Source: Charina bottae (taxonomy: Eukaryota; Chordata; Lepidosauria; Squamata; Charinaidae). From it: a stretch of DNA of 64,000 nucleotides. A program made the translations under genes and the position numbers. Of the stretch, positions 34,463-45,919 are shown piece after piece (the stretch's first letter is position 1; each line of letters opens with the position of its first letter). The DNA lies in the NCBI GenBank assembly GCA_023362775.1, contig JALMGJ010000002.1, positions 58,367,914 to 58,431,913 on the forward strand, read 5' to 3'. Below the pieces are notes generated by a model. That model worked only from the letters and a program-made list of their open reading frames with translations. It did not search any database and was not told the origin of the DNA.

Positions 34463-34476
34463 CTTCTCAGCCATGT

Positions 34477-35960
34477 AAGATGTGTGAGCTGCTGAGTGTT
34501 TGGTTAGGAGATGCACAAATGAACAAATATTCATAGACACTTCTGTCCATGGCCATGTATTGTCTTATCACCCCTCCCTCCCTCTCCATTTCTTCCTGAC
34601 TTTACCAATGCTGCAGCCACTGCTGGTTTTCTGGAAGCTCCTATTTCTGCAGTGATCATCAACCATAGAGCCTGCTTATAGTAGAAGGCAGCTAGCTTAA
34701 GAATTGAGCCTCTTCTGAAAGGGTTGTTTGGGTTTTGAAGTAAAAGGCTGATCACTAGCAAGAACCAATAATCACAAAAAGAAACTTACCTGTCAGATTA
34801 TCTGTATTTAGCTTTTTGCACGGAGGGAACTCTATGGTCTCTGGGACTAATAGAAATAATCCTTTCCAAAAAAAATCAGCAGTAGTTGGAAAGCCAAGGA
34901 GGTCTGGGTCTGGCAGAGGCTTTGGTGATAGAGATTCCTTGGATGAGAAATGGAGAGAGAACACAAAGCCCTCCCTGAATGAGAGGGGAGGGGCTCAGGG
35001 GTGGGGATTCTCCAGAGTGGAAGGGTTAGATACTTGTTATGTTGATAAGAGACCCATGTTAAGAGGCAGCTAAAATGCTTGTAGAAGGCTGATTTGTATG
35101 TGTTGGGAGTTCGCCTGGGTGTTCTCACAATAGGCTAACCCCCCCCCTTCCCCAAGTATCAAGCTAGATGTGTTTTGGTAATTGACCTCCCAGGAGACTA
35201 TTTAAAATCACTTGTATTTGCTTGTTATCAATGGGTATTTTCTGCTTTGATGTCCTCCAATGGGCAGTCCTAGAGGTCATACATAACTACTGTATATACC
35301 AGCTCCTCAAACATTTTGGCCAATTGACCTGGAACTGATTGAAGAAGTTATCTTAAGATGTAAGTGTTACATAAAAATTGGGCAAGGTTATTAATCCCTT
35401 TACTGAACAAAAGGCCTGGCTGCCCAGATGAATCTCTTATCTTTTATCTTCTGTCTGCTAAAAGCCCAAAGCTGACATATTCAGTTGCAAAATGTTATTA
35501 TCTAGCAACACATGTTTGTAGCAGTATAACACCATTCAAGGATGTCATCTGAAGCAGATAAAGGGTATGGTACACTGACATTTTATTAGATATTAGATGC
35601 CTATTAGATGCCATTTTATGACTAACTGCTTTTATTTGCATGCATTCTGGTTTGTGACCATAATAAAGTGTGTGTGTGTGTGTATGTGTGTGTGTTGGTA
35701 GTTGGTGAGCTGGTTTGGGCTTAGATGGGGACAAGGGTGGAAGATTGGGTTAACTGATGGAGAGGACATGGGTAGAGGCCATATATCCATGATGACAGGC
35801 AAGGAGAGTATAGTGGTGGTGATTCCACCAGAAGATTGGCAGAAGAAATTGAATAGTGGTGAGTACCTCTTTCCTTTTCGTGCATGGTACGTAGAACTGT
35901 ATATGATTTTATATGTTCATATAATAGTTCAGAATGTAGCGCAGAGTTAAGCAATTAAGC
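34477..35960. other. Intron, nothing recognised
   Basis: (TG)n at 35669-35695. Short ORFs only. Confidence 0.5.
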
Positions 35961-35961
35961 A

Positions 35962-35980
35962 TATTATTATTATTATTATT

Positions 35981-36024
<44 letters not shown>

Positions 36025-36048
36025 TATCATTATCATTATCATTATCAT
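35962..36048. repeat. (TTA)n(ATC)n(ATTATC)n microsatellite
   Basis: A compound trinucleotide run of about 85 bp. Confidence 0.95.
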
Positions 36049-36520
36049 AAATTTATTGGCCGCCCAACTCCAATGGACACTGGGCAGCATACAATACTAG
36101 AAAAAAACATAACAGCTAAAAACATTAAATCAGATGAATAGCCCAGACTAAAATGATCTAATAAACAACAGAATCAACAAAACAAAACAGGGGCCTTAGA
36201 CAAATAATAAACATCAACCTCAGGTCTGGAACCAAAAAACACTAAACATTAAAGGGCCATACTTTGTTTTGTCCTGTCCTTGGTGAAACGCCTGTGTAGA
36301 ATAGGATTAACTTTTTCATCTTCAAATGGAAGACTCCTTAGCCTTGATGGTCTTATTCTTGCAGAAATCCTCAAACTTAATCTTAATTGTTTCACTCTTG
36401 GCAGAAGAGCAAAGTATTCCAAGATAAGATACACTTGTCCTCAGTGTCCTTGGTAAAATCCAGGTGTGCTTAATTAGGATTTAAAGCCTATATATTCCAC
36501 CCAGTCGGGGAGAGTTGGGC
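36048..36520 (-). mobile_element. CR1/L2-like LINE 3' end, diverged
   Basis: AAATTTATTGGCCGCCCAAC TCC...ACTGGGCAGC resembles the LINE 3' phrase seen at 24795 and 61787, and a second similar phrase occurs near 36500-36520. The body is not recognisable. Confidence 0.45.
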
Positions 36521-36529
36521 AGCATACAC

Positions 36530-36564
<35 letters not shown>

Positions 36565-36590
36565 ATTATTAATATTAATATTATTATTCA
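36530..36590. repeat. (TTA)n microsatellite
   Basis: Adjacent to the 3' end of the R4-like fragment that follows, probably its tail. Confidence 0.9.
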
Positions 36591-36812
36591 CAACAATGTG
36601 AAATCACAGCTGCCAGTTCTTTAGCTGGTGTTGGCCTTCATTTGCATCGAGCTCTTCCCAAGAACCTTGGATGTCATAATGTATCGGCGTAGTATATGTG
36701 CGGGTCCAAGCAGTGTGGCCTTTTGTAATTGACAGATATAAATTTTGTCAATGCGCAGATTTTCTAAGTACAATCCAAGGTTTTTTGGAATGGCATCCAG
36801 TGTGCCAATAAC
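36590..36812 (-). mobile_element. R4/Dong-type LINE 3' end
   Basis: The minus strand reads VIGTLDAIPKNLGLYLENLR, then CQLQKATLLGPAHILRRYIM, the C-terminal end of R4/Dong endonuclease proteins. TTA repeats lie on both sides. Compare 4700-5003 and 52061-53042. Confidence 0.7.
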
Positions 36813-36827
36813 TACTACTACTACTAC

Positions 36828-36870
<43 letters not shown>

Positions 36871-36872
36871 TA
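36812..36872. repeat. (CTA)n(TTA)n microsatellite
   Basis: About 20 trinucleotide units at the 5' break of the R4-like fragment. Confidence 0.93.
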
Positions 36873-37000
36873 AACTATTAAAAAACATGGATTGGGACTT
36901 CAATGCAGACCTTGGCAGAAGTGGCATAAGGTCTTCCTTTCTTTGTCTTATTGTATTCTTATAATTTTAATTGCTTGCGTTGATATTTTTTGATTTCTGT

Positions 37001-37059
37001 CTTGGGTAATGTTATATTCTTCAGTATTTCTTGGGTAATGTTATATTCTTCAGTATTTC
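37001..37059. repeat. 29-bp tandem duplication
   Basis: CTTGGGTAATGTTATATTCT begins at 37001 and again at 37030. Confidence 0.9.
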
Positions 37060-37499
37060 TGTATATTCTTTGATTGCTGTCTCATGATATATGATTATTT
37101 TATTTTCTTATTTTGCCTTGGAATAAAGTACTCATATTGGTGTGGTTACTGCCTCTGAATCTAAAAGAACATGTAGAACCTGTGACCCAGCCCTGCTAGG
37201 CTGGAAATAGAGCAATACAGAGAAGTATGATGGAAGATGCTGGTTATGTTGTTACAGGAGAAGGGAGACCAACAATCTGATGCAGGTCCCCCTTTTTGGC
37301 CAGTGCCTACCATAGGAACTGGAGATTGCTGGACACACTGGCTTCAGGGTATTGTTGATTAATGCCAGATCCATCCAGAATAAGACCTCATCCACATACA
37401 ATATTGTTGTGAATGAAGAGATGAACCTGGATTGTATCACTGAAAACTTGTTTGGTGAAGAGAGGGAGGTGCCCTTCCAGTCTTATTCAACCTCTCCTC

Positions 37500-38760
37500 A
37501 GGTTCTGTAACTTTGTCCATTGTATCCTCCTGAACCATGTGTAAGTGTTGGGGGCTGGAGGTACCATTTTACAGTGGTTCCACTCCTGCCTATCTGGATA
37601 ATTGTGATTGTAAACTGCCCAGAGTCTACCACAGTAGAGATGGGCTGGGATGAATCCAATTAATTAATTAATTAATTAATAGGAAATAATCATGGGGCAG
37701 GAAAAGTCAAGGCCATGTTTGTTCCAAGGCAAGATACCACAGGGCTTGGTCCTCTTCCCATGCTATTGAACATCTATGTGAAGCTACTGGAGAACTATTC
37801 TATTGATTTGGGAACATTGATGATACCTAGCTTCACATTATCAGCAAAGGCCAGGACAGACCAGAGATGATGTGGAAGTCTTGACCCACTATTTGGAGGC
37901 TATCAGTGGTTGGATGGAACAAATCAAGCTGAGACTAAATCTCAGCAAGACAGGGAAAACTCAGGGCTCTGGCCTGCTGGTTGCTCCAGATGAGGTATAT
38001 CTATACATATGGCATCTTCTCCTGACCAGACTGATATATCAGTTGTAGACATACCTGGATCTAGAGCAGAGCTTTCCAAACTGTGTGTCGGGACATGTTA
38101 GTGTGTCGGCTGCAGTGTCTGGGTGTGTCGCGGCTGCTGCTGCCTCGGACCCCTGCCAGGATTCTGCACAGGTCCTAGTGCCTGCCTTCTGCCTTGCTAC
38201 CTCCAAACCTGCTGTGATTCCGCGCAGGTCCTAGTGCCTGCCTTGTGTCCTGCTGTAAGAGTGTGTCGCGAAATGATGCATGTCTAAAAAGTGTGTCACC
38301 AACATGAAAAGTTTGGAAAGCTCTGATCTAGAGGCTCTTGCAACTGTGATTCATGTTCTTATCACTTCACCATTACATTATTGTAATGTACCCTGCATGG
38401 GCTGCCTTTGAAGATGACTCAGAAGCTACAGTTTCTACAAAATGCAGTGATTAAGCTATTGTGGGGTGAGCTGCTATTAACATATAACACCTGTTCTACT
38501 GTTGCCGAATTTGTCACCAATAGACTTCCAAGTCCTATTCAAAATTCTGGCTTTGACCTCTATGGTTTGGTCTAAAGGTGCCCTTAGGGACCATCTCCTC
38601 CAAAGTGATTCTGCCCATCCCCTGTTCACTTAGTATCCTATCCCTGCTACTGGGCAAACATGGGCCTGGGGACAACCCTCGGTGATAGGCTTTGCGTCTG
38701 GAGGTTTACCAGGTACTTTCTGCATTGGCTGTCAATAGATTTTCTTTGAGTGGTTTTTTG
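37500..38760 (+). mobile_element. Old CR1/L2-group LINE, RT half
   Basis: A diverged + strand copy. Translations around 37740-37830 follow 'PLLFNIYVKPLGEL' and those around 37900-37960 follow 'GWNKSS..SARQGK' positions of the family. Downstream of the MITE, 38330-38640 follows the 'DYCNA' to 'HWLPI' region. Many stops. Interrupted by the hAT MITE at 38067-38325 and (TTAA)n at 37657-37681. Confidence 0.5.
38067..38325 (+). mobile_element. hAT-type MITE, copy 2
   Basis: 259 bp with ends CAGAGCTTTCCAAACT / AGTTTGGAAAGCTCTG and the 8-bp duplication ATCTAGAG (38059-38066, 38326-38333). It is shorter than copy 1 by one internal unit. Confidence 0.92.
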
Positions 38761-38967
38761 GGGAAGTGATTTGATCTAGACTGACTACTGATTTGAATGG
38801 GGGGGGGGGGAAGGTTATTTTTATTTTGTTTTACCCAGACTGCCATTTTAATCTTTTTTTGTGTCTGTTATATTTATAGAGTGTTTAGTTACATGATGTT
38901 GTTGATTGTTGTTGTACTTTGCTGTATTGGGGCTTTCAGGAGGCTGTTAACTGCATAGCATCTAGAG

Positions 38968-39257
38968 CAGAGCTTTCCAAACTTTTCATGTTGGTGACAC
39001 ACTTTTTAGACATGCATCATTTCGCTACACACTCTTACAGCAGGGCATCATTTCGTGACACACTCTTACAGCAGGGCACAAGGCAGGCACTAGGACCTGC
39101 ACGGAATCACAGCAGGTTTGGAGTCAGCAAGGCAGAAGGCAGGCACTAGGACCTGTGCGGAATCCTGGCAGGGCTCAGAGGCAGCAGCAGCCTTGACACA
39201 CCCAGACACTGCAGCCAACACACTAACGTGTCCCGACACACAGTTTGGAAAGCTCTG
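38968..39257 (-). mobile_element. hAT-type MITE, copy 3
   Basis: 290 bp, opposite orientation to copy 2, flanked by the same 8-mer ATCTAGAG (38960-38967, 39258-39265). A G12 run lies just upstream at 38799. Confidence 0.92.
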
Positions 39258-39265
39258 ATCTAGAG

Positions 39266-40310
39266 AGTTGCCCAGTACAATACATGTAATAATAAATAGA
39301 TAATCCAGATTGCCATACTTCACTTGTAAAGAGCAGCCCATCTTGTACCAGCTGCCTTTCATCCAAATAACTTGGATCATAGCTCAGAAATCAAATATCT
39401 CCCACTGACATCATTACTGAAGGCAATCATTCATCTGCAATATTTTTCTTTCTCCTTTCAGTGGAGAGATGGATGAGAACACCACCTGAGCCTCCAGGCT
39501 CTTAAGGTTCTCTCTTCAATCTTTGAATCTGTAATGATAGAGATGTAGTTGCTCTTGGCAGTATCATTTTAACTGACAAGGATTAACAGGAAGGGATAAT
39601 TGTCGGTGGACTTAATAAATTCCCCAATAATGAAACAGACCTTAGCATAATTATTTGGTTGAGCAGCTGCCTTCTGAAAATGTACAATAAGAGCATTATA
39701 CAGACAGCAGGGAAATGTAATCTGACACTTACAAGTCCCAAAAAGAATAAAACTTACAGATTTGTATTGTAGTTGTGAAAGAAAGGGATTAATCTGTCCT
39801 TTTAGGCAACACAGTTATTCAAGCAATGAATCAGAATACAGCATCAGAATTTTATCTGTATTATACGTACAAAATTCCAGGGCATGAAAACTCCCTTCCA
39901 GAGCAATGGGGACTATACCAAAGTTGTTCTGAAAGTGAACTGCAACTAGAAATTGACCCTTATTACACCTGTGTGTTTCCCATGGAGGAAAATGTGTTCC
40001 AATAGCATTATATGAGTCTGCTTGCAAAGAACTCAAAAGCTTGCAAAAAGGGGATATAATCATAGCAGCAAAATCTAATATTCCCTGGATAAGCAACCTG
40101 TTCATAGTAAAGAACCCTTCAAGGAAATTACAGATATGCATAACTCCCAGCCATTAAACTGGGCCTTCAGATGATGTGATTAACCAATAGGTGTAGTTAT
40201 AACATCCTGCCCAATCTTTCCAAAGCCTGAATATTCAGTTGTTGTGATGTTAGCAATGGCTCCTAGAATGTGAAGTAGAATAAAAAGTCAAGCTAACAGA
40301 CAACATTCTC
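39266..40310. other. Intron, nothing recognised
   Basis: No element or exon recognised. Confidence 0.5.
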
Positions 40311-40319
40311 TACAGGTTT

Positions 40320-40690
40320 TGTTTGATAGAAATCGCTACCTCTTCCAATCAGCATGTCCCTGCATATTTCAGAGGAAACAGCCAGGCACTTGAAGGTTTG
40401 CCTACCACAAAGGAAATTGCAAATGATATCCTGATTATTGGAGAAAGGACAAATGATACAGAAGCAGAAAAAGACCATTATTGGAAAGTACAGTCTTTCC
40501 TTCAGACTGCAGAGGAGGACATCAAAATAAATCCAGACAAAATGAATCTCAAACTGAGATAGGTGACATACATAGGACACATACTGTCAGCTGAAAAATA
40601 TAATCTGATTTAGAAAGGCAGAGGCAATTTGGAACAACAGGGTACCACCAAAGGACATTACCTGAGTATGCATGCCTTGCTTCCTAGATA
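40320..40690 (+). mobile_element. Gypsy-type RT fragment
   Basis: The + frame reads LEGLPTTKEIANDILIIGE, then INPDKMNLKLR, a stop, and VTYIGHILSAEKYNL. This follows the order 'GLPGV..IADDIL..G', 'LNPDKM.L...EV.YIGH.LS' of Gypsy (Metaviridae) LTR-retrotransposon reverse transcriptase. The catalytic DD has become ND. No LTRs were found nearby. Short, broken and non-functional. Confidence 0.75.
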
Positions 40691-40811
40691 AATTCTACCA
40701 ATATATGGCAAACATAAAAGCTAGAACAAAAAATCAGACTGTAGAGTGAGACTGGGCAGGTCACCACAAAAACAGAATTTGAGAAATTAAGCCAAGGTTG
40801 AGCTGGGGAGT

Positions 40812-40925
40812 TCTTGATGCTCTCTGAGCTTGATATTTTGCTTCCAGACATTTCATTAACCAACTATGATGTTAGCTAGTTGGATAACAAAACATCTGCA
40901 AACGAACAACCAAGCTCAGAGAGCA
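40812..40925. mobile_element. Penelope-like inverted pair, family 3
   Basis: GGAGTTCTTGATGCTCTCTG AGCTTG at the left and its near reverse complement CAAGCTCAGAGAGCACCAAG AACTCC at the right enclose two degraded hammerhead-like segments (CATTTCATTAACCAAC and CTATGATGTTAGCTAGTTGG). The same 3' end occurs at 44690. Confidence 0.6.
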
Positions 40926-43059
40926 CCAAGAACTCCACAAAATATCTACCAGGTGTTGAAGAAGCTATCCAGGGAGATCAGGACATTTGAGTCAATCACC
41001 ATGATGTACCCTGTCAGTTAAATATCACTCTCAGGGACATTATAAGTTTGCTCTCTCCATTCTCTCCAAAGTTTTACAACATTGTTTAATGTTCCTTGGT
41101 TTAAACCAGTATTTTGCTTGATGGTATCTATTCAGTATATTCTTTGCTGGCCTCATTTCCTAGTACCTCCAACCATTCTTAGTATAACTGATTTTTCTAA
41201 GGAATTTGATTGTATGACATGACCAAAATAAGCCTTAGCTTGGTAATCTTATCATCCGATGATATTTCTGGCTTGATGCAGCCTAAAGTATTCTCATTCA
41301 TTATTTTTGCCCTCCAAGGTATGAGCAGTAGCTGTCTTCAAGCCCATAATTTGAAGGAGTTTGGTTTTCTTCTATGTACTTTCTTGTTGCCTGATTTTCA
41401 TAACCATAGTTATAGGAAAAACAATAGCATTTACTATTCTGCATTTAGTCTAAGACTGAGGTCCTTTGTTTTTCAGATCTTCTTGCTAGTCATTGCAGTT
41501 TGCCCCAGTGATATACTAAATTTAATTTTCAGGTCCAGTGTCTCCTGTTCAGTTGATTTTGGAACAAAGGAAAATAAATTCCTGGACTGATTCAATTTTT
41601 TCCTTGTCAATTTTTATCCTGATGTCACAATTTCAGCTATTATCATTACTTTAATTGTTTTTTGTTTGTTTGTTTTAATGTTTAGCTGAAATCCAACCAT
41701 TTCACTTTCTGCCTTGACTTTTAGGATAAGTTGTTTTATATCTTCTTCATTTTCTGCTAGTAGAGTGGTATGATCTGCATAACTTAGACTGTTAATGTTT
41801 CTGCCACCAATTTTTGTTCCAATTTCCAATTCCTCTAAGTTAAGAGGAGTTACATTTTCTCAAAACTTCCTCTGTATATAAACTGAATAGAAGTGGGGAT
41901 AGAATACAGCCCTGCAGCACATCTTTTCCAATTTTGAACCAGTCTGTGTCTCCATAAACTGTTCTGACAGTGGCTTCTTCATTGTTGTACAGTGATTTTA
42001 TTAACTAAATCAACTGTTCTGGAATGTCAATTTCTTTCAGATATTTCCATTGTTTTTCATGTTCAATGCAGGCTTTGCTATAGTTGATGAGCATAAATAT
42101 ACATGCTTTTGAAATTCCTGTGCTTGTTCTATGATCCATCAAACATTTGCAGTGTGGTCCCGAGTGCCCCTTCCTCTTCTAAAACCAGATTATATATCAG
42201 ATATCTCTTTTTCCATTATTGGGCCCAATCGTTGTATGATTTGGAACAAAATTTGCTGATATCAGGGCTATTGTGAGATAGTTGGAACAGTTGTCTGCAT
42301 CACCCTCCTTTGGGACTGAGATGAACATTGACCTTTTCCAATCTTTTGGCCATTCATAGGTTGCCCCATAATTTTGTAATTGCTGCTGTTGGCACTGATG
42401 TAAACAGTTCTGATGGCATGCCTTCCAGAGCCTTTTTTTTTTTGGAGGGGGACAGCTGTTTCATTGCCCATGCTACTTCCTCCTCCAATATATCTGACTC
42501 TCTTTCAAATCTCTGTCCATGGTTGAAGAACATTACTAGCCATATACCATTCGTCATGAAATCCTTCCATTTTTTAATTTGCTTCTGATCATTCAATCCT
42601 TTCCTACATCTTCCCACTATTGTCCCTTTGCATGCAGTAAAGGTGTCCAAGTTTTCTTTATTAGGCAAAAAAGTTATCTAGTATGTCCTTTTGGGTGTCT
42701 TTCTTCTATTTCTTTGCAATGCTCATTCCAGTAATTTTGTCTTTTCCAGCTTGATGTTGAAATTCTGTATTTCACTAACTTCATCTCTGTTGGCTTTAGC
42801 TTTCCTTCTCTGTTCAGCAATTTGGATAGTTTCCTCTGACAACCATTTGCTTGTATTCATTGAGTTTTTTGTACAGACAAGTTTCTTGGATATTTCACTG
42901 ATAATGTTTTTTCCATTTCTTCCCATAGTGCATCTGGTTGCTTTTCCATAAAGTTTAGTAAGTGGAATCTGTTCTTTATTTTGACTGCATATAGAGTTGA
43001 AATTTTGTCAGTATCAGTTTTCCTGGATGCAATATTCTTTTTTGTGTTGCAGAAAATGA

Positions 43060-43330
43060 ATTTATTCATATATTTAAAAGACTTTATGGCCACCCTTCTT
43101 ATGCAACACAACTCCGGGCAGCTCATGAAACCATAATAAAACCCATCAGAATAGTAAAACCAAGATACAAAAAAGGGAAAAAATGAATCCTGGCACCCGA
43201 ACCAACACTCCCCAACCAATCCACAATTGCAATCACTGGGCTCCAGCCTCGCCTTATCCCAATGCCTGAGGGAAAAGCCAGCTTTTCAAGGCCTTGCAAA
43301 TGATGACCTTGGAGGCAAGGAAGGAAAGGA
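43060..43330 (-). mobile_element. CR1/L2-like LINE 3' end inside the old RTE
   Basis: TTTATGGCCACCCTTCTTATG..CCGGGCAGCTCATGA has the LINE 3'-end style. The minus strand reads GLEKLAFPSGIGIRRGW, comparable to the 'LKTWL' ending of the better copies. Confidence 0.5.
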
Positions 43331-43775
43331 AGACAGATAACAAAATGCAGGTTGTTGTCTTTCCTCAAAGTATGAAAGAAATCGAGTATATGACCATAAT
43401 AAAATAGCATTATTTCTTTTAGTTGGTGCTGATATCAGAAAGGGAGGGCAGATGGAAAGCCATCTTTAGAAATGCAGAATTTAGAGGTACCAGAATGGAC
43501 CTAGTAGTCCATCCTCTTTCCTAATCTGATGTTGCATTCTGGACCCATATAATAATTTACATTACCTTTGTAATTTTTTTGTGTCATCTTCTGAGTCTTC
43601 TGAGGGTATATAATCTGTAAGCTTGTAGGCTTCAGGGCTCTTTGGTGGTACTTTGGCTGGGAGCCCAGCGATCACTGTAAGTTTGTGCCGGCCAATAAAT
43701 GATACTTTGTTGCATCTATCTTCAAATGATTTCGTTACTTGTTTAGGTGGGCATTTTCCCACAACAGGCAAATCT
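43305..43775 (-). repeat. Unclassified interspersed repeat, copy 2
   Basis: The second copy of the repeat at 28920-29375. The minus strand 43780-43562 is open for 72 residues (CPPKQVTKSFEDRCNKVSFI, then GRHKLTVIAGLPAKVPPKSP). I do not recognise the protein; it may be an ORF1-like or gag-like remnant. Confidence 0.5.
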
Positions 43776-44689
43776 ACCAACAGTGGCAGGCTGCTGCTTC
43801 TTTGTCTCCAATTTTGGCACTGAAATCTCCCATGATGTATATTATCTCATTTTGGTGTTTGTTGTAGTGCTACTTTAGTGTCAGCCCAGTACTGTTTTGT
43901 TTCTTCTTTGGATGCATCTGTTGCTGCATAAATTTGGAAAATTGTGATATCCAGAGGTTCAAATAACCATTATTCTGTCATTTACTGTTCAGAAGCTTTC
44001 AAATTTTCTTGTTTGTTAATTAATAGTACTCTTCTGATATTGTCATCTCCTTCTGATGTTGGCATTTTCATTTACCCTGTAAAGTCATCTGATTGAAAGT
44101 AGCCATTTCCAGTCCACTTGATCTCACTGACACCAAGAATGTCTATTTTGGTCCTTGACATTTCTTTCTTGATGATATCCAGCTTTTATAGTTCATGCTT
44201 CATATATATCACATGCCAATCTTGTTCATTTTGTCCTAGCACAGATAGTTCCTTTTGTCAAGGAAAGCTTCATCAGCATTCAGGCTCCCAAGAGTTCCCC
44301 TTTCTGCATTATTTCCTAGACTACTCATAGCATATCTTCGCTCTTCCCCAGTAATATGTTTGGGGTCCTACTTTCTGGTATCATCTTTGAACTTTTCTTC
44401 AAGAACTTTTCCATAAAGCTTTGATGATGGTACTGGAGCAGGTAACCTGGTCTTTCTCCAGTCTCCCTATTTATACATGCTTTGGACCAGCATGGAAATG
44501 TCTCCCAGTTAAAACAGCTAGACTAAAGGAAATATAAAATTGGCATATGGGAGTAGAAGCATATTTTCAGTTTAAGGAAGTGTCAAGACAGACTTACATA
44601 TTGTGGGCGGGTATTTGTTATTCCAGTTTTATTGTACAAAAGTTATATAGAAAAGATTGTTATCAATCGAAGAGAATATTTGTAGCTCT

Positions 44690-45228
44690 GGGTTGAACTG
44701 TGGAGTCCTTGGTGCTCTCTGAGCCTTGTTGTTTTCTTGCAGACATTTCATTGCCAGGCTAGGCAACATCTTCAGTGCGAAAAGGGAGTGGAACTTGCTC
44801 TCTGTTTATATACCCTGGCTTGTCCTGCCTGTGTTGGTGGGGGGTGTTGTACTCTCCTCAGTAGTACCTTGATTGGGTTGTTGTTTGCTGCTTGGTTGAT
44901 TGACTGAGTTAATAGTTCCTTGATTAGGGTATATTGTGCTATTTGATTGTTCCACTGGTGCTAATCCTGACATTAATATTTGCATATCTGGGTGATGATT
45001 GCTGGCAAGGAGGTGTTCCGGTCTTCTGGCTTTTCTATTGTCTCTTATGAATAGTATGTACGTAAATGTTGTTTACCTCTATGTGTCTGTTGATGGCTGC
45101 TTTGTCTGATTGCCAAGCTTCCAGAAATTCTCTAGTGTTTTTGGATTTGGCTTGGTTTAAGATGCTCACAGTTTTCCAGCTGAAAGTATGTTTGAGTGTG
45201 TCAATAGAAAAGCCAGAAGACCAGAACA
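44690..45228 (-). mobile_element. Penelope-like element 3' part, family 3
   Basis: The minus strand reads FSIDTLKHTFSWKTVSILNQ and TREFLEAWQSDKAAINRHIE, resembling the region after the GIY-YIG domain in Penelope-like proteins. It ends in the same 3' terminal sequence as 40812-40925, with a well-kept hammerhead-like core. 5' truncated at about 45228, where Copia-like sequence begins. Confidence 0.7.
44730..44788 (-). ncRNA. Hammerhead-like motif, family 3
   Basis: On the minus strand: CTGAAGA (44775-44769), one extra T, stem GTTGCC/GGCAAT, GAAAT, GTC (44744-44742). Upstream GCA pairs with downstream TGC, and an upstream TTTT with AAAA, forming stem I with an internal loop. This copy keeps both the GAAA and the GUC cleavage triplet. 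Confidence 0.5.
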
Positions 45229-45395
45229 CATCATGGCTTCTTGAAGAGTTCTCCCTTTTCTTTCAGCAATTCCGTTCTGTTGAGGAGTATACAGGTTAGT
45301 AAAGTCTGACATCTGTGCTCTCAAAGCAGAAAGAGCTGCTACAACATGATGTATCATAGTGTCTGCTGTAATATGTAACACCAGAGATCAACCCA
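45229..45395 (-). mobile_element. Copia-type integrase fragment
   Basis: The minus strand reads FTNLYTPQQNGIAERKGRTL QEA, the end of the Ty1/Copia integrase core (family pattern 'YTPQQNGVAERKNRTL'). Only about 165 bp is recognisable. Copia elements are rare in amniotes compared with LINEs, so this is a notable scrap; it is not a gene. Confidence 0.7.
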
Positions 45396-45911
45396 CACGG
45401 AATGGCACGAAGCCAACATTCTAATCAATGTGAAAAAGGTCAAGAATTAAAGCTGCCTAGATTGACTCACTTCTAAAGAAATCAACATATCTCAAGGACT
45501 TTGTAACTAATAGAATTCAAGGAAGAAATGTGATACCATCACAGGTGTTTGCAACTTTTAAACTTAGGTGGGAGAGGTTATGAGAGGTTAAGGATTGTAA
45601 ATGCTTACTATAAATAGTTATAATAATTTTCATTTTTATTAAAATAAATATATAAAAATACAGAAGTATTGTGATTAGTTGAAATAGGAACAGTGAGTTC
45701 TGGGATGGAATTTGTGGAGAAGAGTCTTATACCAGGATACCTAGATGACCAACTTCTGAATTAAAGAATTTAGAATTAATACCTTGCTATAAATACCTAT
45801 GAATTTTATATGAATTATATGAATATGAATAGTATAAACGATGAACAAGAGCTTCTTGCCTAAACAGATTTCCACAATCACTTTGATAAAAGAAAAAGCT
45901 CTATGGGAATG
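45396..45911. other. Intron, nothing recognised
   Basis: AT-rich, no element recognised. Confidence 0.5.
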
Positions 45912-45919
45912 TTCTAGTG

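Larger units (their letters stand above)
41100..44450 (-). mobile_element. Old RTE-group LINE (minus), interrupted
   Basis: Minus-strand segments in order: endonuclease pieces near 44170-44090 (ILGVSEIKWTG-like) and 43830-43780 (IMGDFSAKIGDKEAA), linker near 42880-42760 (WLSEETIQIAEQRRKAKANR), RT entry 42530-42400 (ERESDILEEEVAWAMKQLSP), and the catalytic block 41829-41700 (INSLSYADHTTLLAENEEDI). YADD has become YADH and there are many frameshifts. It resembles BovB but is much older than the copy at 22664. The stretch 43060-43775 is a later insertion. Confidence 0.7.
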
